Shown here: piece by piece, positions 11,518 through 22,760 of the stretch
How the letters are laid out: the number at the start of each line of letters is the position of its first letter
Numbering within the stretch: position 1 is the stretch's first letter
Source of the DNA: Malus domestica
Lineage: Eukaryota > Streptophyta > Magnoliopsida > Rosales > Rosaceae
Reading direction: 5' to 3'
DNA: 64,000 bases
NCBI RefSeq assembly: GCF_042453785.1
Contig: NC_091668.1
Location: forward strand, 12,358,001 to 12,422,000
Program-made: the position numbers and the translations under genes
Notes under the pieces: model-generated
What the model was told of the DNA's origin: nothing
Database searches by the model: none
What the model saw: only the letters and a program-made list of their open reading frames with translations

Positions 11518-11559
<42 letters not shown>
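11518..11559 (+). repeat. (CT)n microsatellite in the 5'-UTR
   Basis: About 20 uninterrupted CT units just downstream of the TATA box. Pyrimidine-rich tracts are common in plant leaders, and the length is likely variable between individuals. Confidence 0.9.
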
Positions 11560-11561
<2 letters not shown>

Positions 11562-11654
11562 GTTTCGTCTTCACAGCGATCTCGGAAATTAGGGTTTCGG
11601 AGACTCCGGGGTTATCATTTGCTTATCTGGAATTTCAAGATCCCCTCACACTCG

Positions 11655-12584
11655 GTGAGCTTCCATTGACCTTCGTTGATTCATGCTGTTGATATTATCT
11701 TTATCCTAGATTCTTAATCGCAATTCGATTTCAAATTTGCGGTGATTCGTGTTTCGCAATTGATTTTTCGTGATGTGATTCGAGTTGATTTTGGTTAAGT
11801 TATTGCAATTTTGTTGATCTCTGTGTGTGTGTGTATGTGTATGAACAAGGAGATGTTCTTGCTTGACTACGAGGAGGAAGGTTTATATTATTGAGGAAAG
11901 TGAGATTTTATGCTTAATTGCTTGAATTTTGATGAAAAAAACAGTAATCGGATGTAAATTTTGATTAAAGTGAATCTTGATCTGCAGGCTGTTTGCTTGA
12001 ATCGTATATTCTTTTGTTTAAGAAAATTGGATATTTGGATGTGAATTGGGTATTGGATAGTGATCTGATATTGTCTAGAGTCAGTCTTCGTGTGTATGTT
12101 TGGACATAGAGTTGAGTTCTAGATAAGTTGAGGTACTAACTTTGACTAGCTCGGTTTGTAAAGGATTATGGATTTGGTAATTTGTTTTCTTTAGTTGTTT
12201 CGAGTAGTAACTGTTGTGATTAAAACACGCAACTGTTGTTTGCAAGATTTGTCCTCAAGAGATTCCTCTCGTCATGTAATAAAGATCAAAATATGATATG
12301 GGATTGATCCCAGCCTCCTAATGCTAAATTGGTAACTTCAAAAAGATGGTTTCAGATTTTTAGAAACATGCTCACCTCTATCTGAAAGTTCTTGGTGCAA
12401 CAGTTAATTTGTGCTTTGAGTAACTTCACAATAATGAACCACGATATTTGTGGAACCCCCGTCTTTTTTTTATTTTTAATATGGCTTGTTTAGACATGGA
12501 AGCTTACCATTTTTGTTTCTTTAATGATTATCTTCTTAATGTTGTCTGATAATATCGGGTTTTCTGTTTCCTTCAAAATGGCAG
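11655..12584 (+). other. 5'-UTR intron of the CID-like gene
   Basis: The donor is CTCG|GTGAGC at 11655 and the acceptor ATGGCAG ends at 12584, removing about 930 bases. Long first introns in the leader are common in plant housekeeping genes. After splicing, a two-codon upstream ORF (ATG ATT TAA, 12591-12599) sits four bases before the main ATG. Confidence 0.6.
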
Positions 12585-12603
12585 ATTTTTATGATTTAAG
12601 ACC

Positions 12604-14010
12604 ATGAAGCCAGGATTTTCTTCTTTGAATCCCTACGCAGCAGCATACATTCCACTCTCGAAGAGGGAGACAGATGATAGAACTTATGTGACAACAAAAG
12701 ATTCTAGCCGCAGCAACGAGTCAGTCTGGTTTGGGAACCCTCAGAATTTTACCCATAATCAACACCATAGCAAAGCTTATCTTGAATCTGATGCCCCTGG
12801 TACTGCAACACTACAGAGTCCAAAGTCATATGCTGTAAAGAGCTACCCTGCTCATGGCTATTATGGTTCATCTTCGCAGAATGTGATTAAAGTGTCAGAA
12901 AATGAAGATTTTGATATGGATATGGAATATCTTGGGATGTCATTTCCTGGTATATCTGATCAGTCCCTTAGTGATGTGTATTTGGCAAATAGGGGCGACC
13001 TGGATGCCACCATTGACATGCTGAACCAACTTGAGGTCACTTTCATATTTTTTTTCTTTAATGTTGATGTTAAATATTATTCATGTTGCAAATATCATAC
13101 CTTGTCCTCTACCATCTATCCATCTACTGTTATGTTGCTATGCATTACATATAAATACTCAAATACCGCTGCTTGCAATTCTGAAAGCAGTTGAATATAT
13201 AGAATCTCTGTTTACCTAGATTAGTTCAGGTTGCGTTGTTGTATCATTTATAACAGGTCAAAACTGGGATTTCTTTATCCAATTTGAAGCAGTAACTGTG
13301 TATGTGCTGTGAGTTTGTGGCACACTTCATGTCACCTTTCATTAAGTAAAAAACAGTACTTTCCTTTGACAAATTCTCTATTGCAAATTTCCAAGTTCAT
13401 TTGACTCTGCATGCTTTGTCATGGTTGTATTGGCATATAATGACAGTAATATGTTTTCTATGTATACTCTATTTCTTTGACATGGTAAAAGTCCCTTTTC
13501 TACTGTAAGTGTTTTGGTTCTTCATGACAATTCTTATTTGTGTGCGAAGCGTATTCATGACAAAGAATCATCTTGTTCCATTGATACGGTGGGCTGGTGG
13601 TATTGAAATATACGTATTTTAAGCAAATAAAAGAATCACTATTGATAGGATAGAATGCATCTAGCTTTTGCTTGGTTGCAAGTCCGGCAAAGTTTTATTA
13701 CAAACTTGATAAAGTTAGAACATCCGGGAATCTCCATCTCTGGTTGTTTGTTACCTTTAACGTTAACATCAAACGTATTGGAATTCGATTTTTATGTTTA
13801 TGAGTATCAGCACTGAAATAAACTCTGCAATCCGACTTACGTGTTTTATTATTTACTGAAAGTCTCTGTTTCTTACGGCAGTTTGAATCTTCTGAAAGTC
13901 TTCCAGACACTTTGGACATTGGAGATGTTTCTGAATCCGGGTTGGTGGGCAATAGTGCATGGAAGCTGAAGAATGTAGCAGGTGAAGCCAGCGGTTCGCC
14001 CAAATCGTAG
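12604..14010 (+). CDS. PAM2/CUE-domain protein, CID5/CID6-like (PABP-interacting)
   Basis: Predicted 186-residue cytosolic protein from two coding exons, 12604-13035 and 13882-14010, joined in phase 0 (donor GAG|GTCACT, acceptor GGCAG). Residues about 6-21 (SSLNPYAAAYIPLSKR) form a PAM2 motif, which in this family binds the MLLE domain of poly(A)-binding protein. Residues about 104-144 (MEYLGMSFPGISDQ to LDATIDMLNQLE) form a CUE domain, known for ubiquitin binding. This order and size match the Arabidopsis CTC-interacting-domain proteins CID5/CID6. The C-terminus is a short polar tail. The start is chosen because PAM2 sits near the N-terminus and an intron acceptor lies just upstream. Transcripts retaining the intron would stop in a frame running to 13194. 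Confidence 0.88.
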
Positions 14011-14073
14011 GTCATAAGCCCGTCTCCTGTTTGATTTTGTGGAAAACAAAGAAATGTCAGTTGTTTTACACTT

Positions 14074-14203
14074 GACATGTTTGGTTATATGGGTGAAAGA
14101 AGTATATAAATAGAGGATATATCTCTTGGTGGAGCATCGACATGTTTGGTTATATGGGTAAAAGAAGTATATACATAGAGGATATATCTCTTGGGGGAGC
14201 ATC
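14074..14203. repeat. tandem duplication, 65-bp unit x2
   Basis: Copies 14074-14138 and 14139-14203 both run gacatgtttggttatatggg to ggagcatc with about four differences. They lie in the 3'-UTR or just past the CID-like gene. Confidence 0.9.
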
Positions 14204-15045
14204 AAATGCACACATAGTTTGATGATATGGTTGTATAGCTGTTAGATGCTTGTGTTTTTTTTGACATCTTCAGGTTTTATAAGCCGAAAAAGCTCACTGT
14301 GCAATTCTCTTGCTACTCCGGGTTTTTTTGAAATGAAAGTGATGTGCTTCTTCATGACATTTTGTTATGATATCAATGTGCTTATAGTGCCTTAAAGCTT
14401 CGATATAGCGAAAATGTTTGGCCCCTCGTGGCAGTCGTGAGGTGTGCACATCACAATTCGACACTCTGAAAGGACTTCAATGGCACGTTCATTGCCACTT
14501 GGCGTCTAGTGCCATGGAAGTTGCTCTCCCTCGCCATTACATCATGTTTACATCCACATAATCTTGGAACTTCAAAAACATTTAATATTTTCTATAGTGC
14601 TACATAATATTTAACGATACAAGGGTGTTTTAGTCGTTGGATTTGATTTCCATAGCAGTTTAACTCTATTATCAATTTCAGCCATTCATTTCATTTACCG
14701 TATCATTCAAAGCAGGAATATTGAAGAAATTTTTTATTTTCTAAGCAAATGAGCAAACGTAAAGATTCAGAACCATGTGTTCATAATTATTTAAAGCAAA
14801 GCAAATTACAGAACAAAGCAATTGACGGTGCATAACCCTATTTGGATTCTATCTCCGTAAAACATCTTACGTTTATGTGGGCTGCGGTATCTTGGGATCC
14901 CAAATAATTTTGCCGACGGAGTAAAACTCTGTACTGCTCCTCGCCACCGCAATTTGTCTGACGTCGAACTATTCCCTAACCCAAGCAAAAATTACATATT
15001 ACACCTCCAAAAAATACAACTAGAATATAAATAAAATGCGAGCAT
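14204..15045. other. intergenic, no supported gene
   Basis: A 60-codon minus-strand frame (14988-14806) crosses this stretch, but I do not recognise it and see no supporting signal. Confidence 0.4.
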
Positions 15046-15215
15046 GATTTATTTATTTATTTATTTGAACAAACGATATTATTTATATTAAGGAGGAGAT
15101 TGTGGAATTAGTCTCACAATGGACTAGCAATAATGTAATTCAAATCCATATTTGTCGATAATCGAATCTAAAATCTCTTACTTAAAAGTAAAAAGGAATA
15201 CCATCAAACCGTTAT
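15046..15215 (+). repeat. dispersed repeat, copy 1
   Basis: The segment from gaacaaacgatattattta through aaggaggag, tagcaataatgtaattcaaat, to accatcaaaccgttat resembles the segment at 26965-27130 in the same order. It is probably a short transposon-derived repeat; the class is not clear. Confidence 0.65.
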
Positions 15216-15575
15216 ATCTCAAATTGCATATAGTTAGACTTTGTGCCGTTAAAGTTGTTGAGTTCTTACAAACATTTCCGCTTTGTTGAGGTCTTTCAAA
15301 CATGTCCGTGATCCTTGGTAATAAAAAAGAGGATAAGATAAATATATCTACCAAACGCGGTCTTAACAAACCTTTATTAAACAGAAGAAAATTGGTGTCA
15401 AGAAGGAACTGCGACGTCGCCTGCATGTATACAACATTTTAACATTCTCTTTCTTGCAAGAAAAATTCTCAACAGATCAGCATCCACCTAATTGGAAAAC
15501 CCCATTTCCCCATTTGCTTCTTCCTAGAGAGAGAAAGAGGATATCTAAGTGATTGAATTTGGAAAATTATAGAAC

Positions 15576-17350
15576 ATGGGGGTGGATTATTATAACGTGT
15601 TGAAGGTAAACAGAAATGCTGGAGAGGATGATCTGAAGAAGGGATATAGGAGGCTGGCAATGAAATGGCACCCTGATAAGAACCCTAATAACAAGAAAGA
15701 AGCAGAAGCCAAATTCAAGCAGATCTCCGAGGCTTACGAGGTATCTTCCTTTTCTTTCTGCTTTTCTTATTGCACAATCATTCTTCCATTTTATCCTCAT
15801 AATTTGTAATTTACAATGTGTGTTTGTATTTATACAGTCTTTCTTTCTGCATGACGTCCCATGGTCACGTTTATAGACAATGATTGTTGTTTTTTCGGGT
15901 GTAGCATCTGTCTTGTATAATTTAGACATTGGTTTCTAGTCTCAAATTAGAATTTAGGCATAGGTTTCTTGTCTCAAATTCGGAATTAGGTTTCTAGTCT
16001 CGAATTTGTTAAACGAGGCTCAAATGAAATGGAATCGCTATTGTTATAGATGGTTTGTATGTTCTTTCATGTCCGAAAGAGCTGAGTTTCATCTGTTAGT
16101 GAAAATAAAAGATTGGAGAAAATGTATTTGTGAATTCAGGTCTTGAGTGATTCTCAAAAGAGAGCGATTTACGATCAGTATGGCGAAGAAGGATTGAAAG
16201 ACATGCCACCTCCAGGAAGTGGTGGTTCCCCGTTTGGAAATGGCGGCGGAGCTGGATCAAAAGGGTTTAATCCTAGGAATGCAGAGGATATCTTTGCCGA
16301 ATTCTTCGGAAGTAGTCCTTTTGGATTTGGATCACCAGGAGCTGGGAAGTCTATGAGATTCTCGTCTGATGGAAGCGGAGGGTTTGGGGGATTGGGAGGT
16401 AACGAAAATACTTTTCGATCATATAGTGAGGGTGTTACTCGAAAGAAACCGCCGGCAGTGGAGAGCAAATTGCCTTGCAGCCTTGAAGAACTGTATGCTG
16501 GATCAACACGGAAAATGAAGATATCAAGAACTGTGGTTGATGCAAATGGGTAATTCGTTTTAAAACTATCCCTATTTTCCCATTGTCTATACATTGATTG
16601 TTACTTGAATAGCAAGAAATATTAACCATAGCTTTCATATGATAATCTAGACTTTTTCGTTTGTATGCCTCGTGCTTTGACGAAAATCTCACTTGCAAAT
16701 GTGTAGCTTCACCCCTTGTGTTTTCATTTCGTGTCCGAAGTTATCCCTTTCTGTCAAGTTGTTTAGGAAAATCGTTAACGTGGGTGATGTGGCATATAAA
16801 CGAAAAAGCCTAGCATCTACAATGATGTTTCTTTCTTGATTTCAAGCCAGATGACGTACATAAACGATAACCTAGCTGACAAATTTTGTTCTGGAAAAAC
16901 GAAAATCGCAGACGCCAAGTGCTGGAGCAAGAAATATTGACAATCGAAGTGAAGCCAGGATGGAAGAAGGGAACCAAGATTACGTTTCCTGATAAGGGTA
17001 ATGAACAGCTTGGCCAGCTGCCGGCAGACCTTGTCTTCGTGATTGATGAGAAGCCTCATGACACTTACAAGAGAGATGGCAATGACCTAATTGTGAACCA
17101 AAAGGTGTCGTTAGCGGAGGCGTTGGGTGGAACCACACTACAGCTTACCACGCTAGATGGTCGTGATCTATCAATCCCGGTGACTGACATTGTGAGCCCC
17201 GGGTACGAGCTACTTGTTGCCAGGGAGGGTATGCCGATAGCAAAAGGGCCCGCTAACAGGGGTGACTTGAAGATCAAGTTTGAGGTGAAGTTCCCTACAA
17301 GATTGACCCCGGAGCAAAGATCTACACTTAAACGAACTTTGACAGGCTGA
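15576..17350 (+). CDS. class II DnaJ (HSP40, DNAJB1/Sis1-type) co-chaperone
   Basis: Predicted 337-residue co-chaperone that stimulates Hsp70 ATPase and delivers clients, probably cytosolic (no targeting sequence seen). Exons are 15576-15740, 16140-16549 and 16912-17350; phases 0 and 2 fit the GT/AG sites. The J domain is residues 1-70 with HPD at 32-34. A Gly/Phe-rich linker covers about 75-155 ([30 protein letters not shown]). The C-terminal substrate-binding domains cover about 165-330 ([39 protein letters not shown]). No CxxCxGxG zinc finger is present, so this is class II. Length and layout match plant DnaJ proteins of that class. All parts are intact. The frame that reads through the first intron ends at 15809. 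Confidence 0.95.
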
Positions 17351-17828
17351 AGAGTCCTCACATTTTGCCATTGTAAATTAGCCAACAGTTTGAAAGCATC
17401 CATTGGAGCTACTGGACCGAGTAAAAGACGGAGAATTCCTCGAAAAGAAGGCGGAGAAGCCCTTGAAAAGAAGGCGAAAATCGGGCAGAAGCTCTTTGTT
17501 CTGCTAACAGTTTGAAAACTTATTGGATATATTGTACTGAGTGATTCCACTCCATTGTTTCTTCTTTTTCTTTCTCTTTTGTTATATATTTTCTTCGTAT
17601 ATTTTGTTGTAATCAATGAGTGTTAGATTGAATTTAAACTGTATGTATTGACAGTTCTACATGTTTTGTTGTGGAATATAGCTTGTTATATATATAAATT
17701 AACCACCAATTACTCGTACTGAATAAACCATTCAAAATTCAATGGAAGAAACTCAACGCTGACATCGAAGCAACATAAAATATTCCCAAAAGAAATATTT
17801 TTCGAAATAAATATACAAAAGAACAAAA
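17351..17828 (+). other. 3'-UTR of the DnaJ gene and intergenic spacer
   Basis: AT-rich, with several candidate poly(A) signals such as aatcaatgag near 17611. No further gene is seen. Confidence 0.4.
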
Positions 17829-18975
17829 ATTGGATATTTACAATAAATGGACTAATTTCATGAAAAAACATAGATTTGAGGTATTTTTCTTCGATTTCGT
17901 TGAAAAATATTACGAGTTTGAAAAGAAGATAGAAGTCATCACTAAAGAAAATTGGGTTAAAGAAGACAAAACCATAGTCTCTTCTAGTCACCCTCCACAA
18001 GAAACAATTTTAATTGCAACTACAAACACACAAGTACCAGCCACTCCTTTCAAACTTCCAAAACAAGATGCAAGAGTCAAGCTAGTCATCGAACAAAACA
18101 ATTTTACAAACCAAAGTCTACACACCATAGGAAAACAATTGTACAAAAATAGAAACCAAAATAGATAGACTTTCTCAACCAAAACCAACAATTAGGGAAA
18201 AACCTTTAGTCAACTTTCCAGAATCTTCCTCTAGCACAATAGCTTTAAAAAACAATTTCCACAAGTAAAAAAATAGATCAAATGTTACAAAACAAGAAAA
18301 AATAGTCAATGTTTTACAACATCAAGATGAATCTCAACCAGAAACAACTTCTGCAATATGGGATTTAGAAGATGAGAGTAAAACAAATTCCATCAAAAAA
18401 GTAAAAGAAGCTTTTCAAAATCTTGAACTAAAACGAATCACGAACAAACGAGTCAATCCAACAACTCTTACCAAAAATTGGTATCCAAGGCCAACACCTC
18501 TAGATATTCAATTTGAAGAAAGAAACATCCAAAATCAACTCTCAGTCTCAGCTGATAAACTCTATAAATGGAACATAGATGAATTATCAGAACAAGAACT
18601 TTTGAATAAATTACAACACATCTCCATGGTTGCTAATAGTTATATTACCAATCATAACCTCAGTCAAACACAAGTTGTCGACCTTTTGGTCACTGGATTG
18701 ATAGAAACGCTCCATTCCTGGTGGGAAAAATATCTCACTAAACAATCTAGAAATGAAATAAAAAATGCAATCAAAAGAGATAAAGATGGAACACTCATCT
18801 TTGATGAGCATATAGGACGAGAAGTCCCAGATGCAGTCAACACATTACTTTTCACCCTTATAGAACATTTCATAGGGACACCCAGTAATGTTACCTCCAG
18901 AATTCATGACCAACTTAGTAACTTAAGATGTCCAACCCTAAGCGATTTTAGATGGTACAAAGATGTTTTCTTAAA
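17829..18975 (+). pseudogene. endogenous pararetrovirus-like (caulimovirid-type) gag/coat-protein relic
   Basis: Degraded coding sequence in two main pieces. 17830-18168 encodes a Lys/Glu-rich, low-complexity part. 18602-18975 encodes a conserved core with SWWEKYL, VNTLLFTLIEHFIGTPS and LSNLRCPTLSDFRWYKDVF. Between them the frame shifts and is broken by stops (for example TAG at 18166, TAA near 18267). The core resembles coat/gag-like proteins of plant retroelements that I associate with endogenous Caulimoviridae-like sequences. A Gypsy-like origin is the alternative. Zinc knuckle, protease and reverse transcriptase are not seen, so this is a fragment with no coding capacity. Confidence 0.5.
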
Positions 18976-19494
18976 CCCTATATATATATATATTTTCATG
19001 CGCAATTTAAGAATATTTTTGCTTTTTTTAAACATTTTTGTTTTGTTGTAGAATATAGCTTGTTATATATTTCATGCGGAATTTAAGAATATTTAAGAAT
19101 ATAGCTTGTTAGAAATCAAACACAATTTAAGAATATTTCATGCGGAGTTATTATTAAGTAAATACTTTTTCCTTCGTGTTAGTGTTCTTTTTGAGCCTCT
19201 TTGTTGGTGATTGTCGCTCTTCTCGCTCTTTGGAGTTTTTACTTATTAATAATTTACAACATCAACAACCATCATCAAGCCTTATCCCACTGAGAGAGGT
19301 CAATATACATCCAAGAACGCCACTAAATTTTACTTAATAATTTGAAATCAAATCATTGAAAACTATAAACATATTCAGCATTTCAATATTCCCAAATCCA
19401 CTTGACTATCTAGGCAAGTCAAATAAGACCGCATACAAAATATCATAAAAGTACAGTGCAAGTCTCATTTCTTGTATCCCATATTTGCTTCTGA
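18976..19494. other. AT-rich spacer; right part is a duplicated segment
   Basis: Short repeats of aatttaagaatat with ttcatgcg lie at 18998-19140. From about 19160 onward the sequence, including the acidic exon up to 19605, is present again at 26365-26760. Confidence 0.6.
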
Positions 19495-20764
19495 TTAATA
19501 CTCGTCCTCCTCATCATCGCCATCGTCATCTTCCTCCTTGTCATTGTCCTCGTCATCGTCATCGTCATCCTCGTCGTCCTACAATGATCAATAAGAAATG
19601 CAAGATCTCCAAATGTGATTACCATTTACAAACAAGCTACAAAAGGTAACACATAGACATGTTGACAATTATTCACTGAAACACAAACCAAAGACAAGGC
19701 CAATATTGACCGCATGAAATAGATGCCAAATGGAGTAAATATAAAGATAAAATCAATAGAGGCCACACCATACCCTTTACCTTTTCAATATTTTCCATCG
19801 TTACTCCTTTATCTTTTGAGGCTTGAGCAGCTTTCACCTCAGCATGTCTCATACACTCCTTCAGTTTGGACCTATAATATCGCAACCAAAGTCGAGGAAT
19901 TACAACGCTTCATAGAAAAGGAAGGCACGATCCATCTAATGAAAGAACAGAAAAAGCAACAGCTACCTGAAATCTTTGTTCAGACTATTTTGAACTGTTG
20001 CTACAGCTAATCCTCCACCAAATCTGGCAGTAAAATCCTTCTTGATTTGATCGAGGAAGGCAAGAGGAATTTTTCGACCCATAGCCTTAGCTGCAACTGC
20101 ACAGTATGCTGCAGCACCCAAATGGTGTAGTTAGTTCAGCTATATGCATACGCATAGTAAAGTAAAATGACATGTGCGACTAAACAAGCTTGGCTATCAA
20201 GAAAGCAACTAGTAATAACCAATGAGATTCTAATTATATATGTTAATAAACCAAAAGAGGGCCACAAAGGAAAGAGACGAGAGAAACAAAATCAAATTAA
20301 TACAAGTGTAGACCGATCTTATACGATGGTCATAAAAAACAAGGAACAATACTCTTAAGCCTGTTGACTGCAAGAACCAAATGATTCAACAAGCATACAT
20401 TGAAACACTTTAAATGAAGTAAAAAGGAAATCAAATACACGAGCACAACCTTATCGACTGAAAAGTAGAAATCGAACACAAATACATGAGACTGAAGTTG
20501 CTATCAAGCAGGTAGTTGATCGTGTAGCCACGACCTTATTGACTGAAAAGTAGAAATCAAACACAAATATATGAGAGGAGAGGTATTACTGAAGTTGCTA
20601 TCAAGCAGGTAGTTGATGGTGCAGCCACCACGGTCGTAGGTGATCTTATTTATCGAACAGGGGAGCTCAGAGAGATAATCCACAGCCAAGCCACTGACCG
20701 TGTGGTCAAATTGCAACCAATCTGCAAGAACCACCGTCCCGTGCGCCACGAAGCTATAGCTCAA
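19495..20764 (-). pseudogene. longin/VAMP72-like unit 2 with acidic C-terminal exon; start codon lost
   Basis: Exons by phase: 20764-20590, 20108-19967, 19871-19781 and 19578-19495. The first begins TTG AGC TAT AGC TTC where VAMP72 proteins start MSYSF; an in-frame TGA lies a few codons upstream and no ATG is available. The longin domain is recognisable: YSFVAHGTVVLADW, then YCAVAAKAMGRKIPLAFLDQ. Exon 3 is a shortened hinge ending GVTMENIEK. VAMP72 proteins would continue into the R-SNARE motif and a membrane anchor. Here exon 4 instead encodes 27 mostly Asp/Glu residues ending EEDEY and a stop. The remaining exons are open. An unseen upstream exon could rescue it, but the only nearby acceptor is in the wrong phase for unit 1. 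Confidence 0.6.
20459..20630. repeat. tandem partial duplication of longin exon 1 flank
   Basis: The stretch gaagttgctatcaagcaggt plus agttgat and the neighbouring gtagaaatc...acacaaata text occurs twice, about 83 bases apart (near 20494 and 20592). The left copy lacks the splice donor context and is likely inert. Confidence 0.75.
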
Positions 20765-20904
20765 TGATGGAGCTTTGGATTTTTTTTCTCATGCGCCACC
20801 CTCGATTCTATTCTCAAGCGACAAGAACAATATTAAACATATGAAATAGATTGGCAGAGTAAAGATGAAATGAAAATCAAAAGAGTTGAGAGAATGCCCT
20901 TTAC

Positions 20905-22360
20905 CTTGTCAATATATTCCATCGCAACTTGTTCGTCTTTTGAGACTTTGGCAGCTACATATTCCATATGCTGCTTCAGTTTGGAGCTACAAAGTTAAGG
21001 CATTAGAACACCTCATAGAAAAGGAAAGGTGCAATCTATATAACAAGTGAAGGGATAAAGAAACAGTTACCCTAATTCATTGCTCAGACTATCTGCAATT
21101 AGTGCTTTAACAAATTGTGCACGATATTTTCCAAGAAAATCCTTCCTGACTTGATTGAGGAAGGCAAGAGGAATTTCTCGACCAATATCCTCATCTGCAA
21201 CTACACAGTACGCTGCACCATTGAAATAGTGACGTTAGTTCAGCTATATACATAGCGCTACAAAGCAAATTAAAAAGACATAGTTTATTCCGAAGCCAAC
21301 ATTCAGTAAAACAAATAACTAAGGCCTAGTATTTGAAAATTTTTATCATTACTCAACACACTTCTTAAGAATATTTCTTGAAAACAATTTTCTTTAAGAT
21401 TAAAAAACTTGATTGGTTTGCGATTTAAAATTTTTAAATCTTACGACTTAAATCAGACAAAAAGATCTAAAAAAAAAGGATCACATAAGAGGGAGAAGAG
21501 AAGAGCGTAGGAAAGAAAGTAAGAGATGATTGAAGAAAAGAGGAAAAAAAGAAGATCGGACGAGATAGAGAAGAAAATGAGTGAGAGAAAGAATCGAGAA
21601 AATAAAGAGAGCAGAATTAGAGGAGAGACGAAAAAAGGTAAAAAATAAAAATGAGAGAGAAAAAAGAAAAGAGAGATAGATTTGAAGTGACGGGGGATGA
21701 GAGAGAAAAAAGAAAGGAAAACTACTAAAAAAAAAAAAAAGAAATTGAGTGAGTTTAAATTTAAAAATTTTAAAAACTCACTTTTTATGCTTTAGATAAT
21801 CGATTATATTTTTTAGTTAGTCATGAGTTCAATTTTTGAAAATAATCACACCAAATAAGTTAGTTTAAAAAGTTGGATTCAATTACAATACTAATCAGGC
21901 CCTAATATTTTTCAGGAATTGTTCTTGGCATTCTAAAATTTTCATTTTACACTCCAAACTTTCTATATTTAGAAAAAAAAAATATATTTATAAAAAGTAT
22001 AGAATAAGATTTTTGAAATATTAATATCACTTCCCTATTTTTCTTTTTATTCAAAACCCAACAAAAACCCGAATAACGAATTTCAATCGGCGAAATTTAG
22101 ACGAGTCTTGCTATCGTCTAAACCAGAACCATAACAAAGACACGGGAAGAGAAAGAGATATTACTGAAGCCAGAATCAATCAGGTAGTTGAAGGTGTAAC
22201 CATCACCACGTTCGTAAGTGATCCTTCTCATCGAACGGTCGAGCATCTCGAGCAAATTCAGAGCCAGGCGAGCCACATCCTCCTGATCCTGATGATTTGA
22301 GCACTGTGCAAGTATAACCGTCCTGCACATCACGAAGCTGCAGATCAAAGATGGAGCCAT
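20905..22360 (-). CDS. longin-domain (VAMP72-like) unit 1, unusual truncated SNARE
   Basis: Exons 22360-22165, 21212-21071 and 20986-20905, with phases 1 and 2 conserved with unit 2 and a true ATG at 22360. Together they give 140 open codons. The product has a longin fold like those that regulate vesicle SNAREs: SFVMCRTVILAQ, FNYLIDSGFTYCVVA across the first junction, then IGREIPLAFLNQVRKDF. Exon 3 (SKLKQHMEYVAAKVSKDEQ to YIDK) is a shortened hinge before a GTAAAG donor. No R-SNARE motif or transmembrane segment follows locally. The next exon in matching phase 0 is the acidic exon at 19578-19495, which would give about 167 residues if unit 2 is skipped. Whether it is expressed is unknown; it could also be a pseudogene. 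Confidence 0.55.
21460..21755 (+). repeat. purine-rich (GA) tract inside longin intron 1
   Basis: Roughly 300 bases on the plus strand consist largely of gagagaaa/gaagag text with few pyrimidines. It is low-complexity and not coding. Confidence 0.7.
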
Positions 22361-22614
22361 CGATTCTATTCGATTCTCCTCAAACCCTAATCATACGAGA
22401 GAGAAAGAGATAGAAAGCAACAGAGAAAGATTGAATTTTAAAACGTGTGTGAGACAAGTGACCATTTTATTGAGAAGAACTGTACTTGACATTGTGGTAG
22501 AATGGATGAAGTGGAAGAGTGTATTAACAGGGGAGGATGAGGAAGTGGGCCGGCCCTCTAAGGTTTAAGGATGGCCGGCTCCGGTGGTATTTTTGGTGGG
22601 AATATTTCAAGATG

Positions 22615-22760
22615 AGGTGTAATATCCACACACTCATTTTTATTTTTCATTTACATTTTTAATTTTCGACCGTATAATCAGATGATTTGAAGAAGATCAA
22701 AAGTCAGAAATTAATAAGGGGTGTGTGAAAAGTAAAAAGGGGTGTGTGGATAGCACATCC
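22615..22760. mobile_element. MITE, family A copy 1
   Basis: A segment of about 146 bp starting ggtgtaatatccacacactc and ending gggtgtgtggatagcacatcc, imperfect inverted repeats of each other over about 35-40 bases. The centre has ttttcgaccgta and agaagatcaaaagtcag. Related copies lie at 44093-44238 and, split, at 35976-37238. Confidence 0.75.

Noticed and set aside
14806-14988. 60-codon minus-strand frame with a protein-like composition
   Set aside because: No known family, no splice or promoter support.
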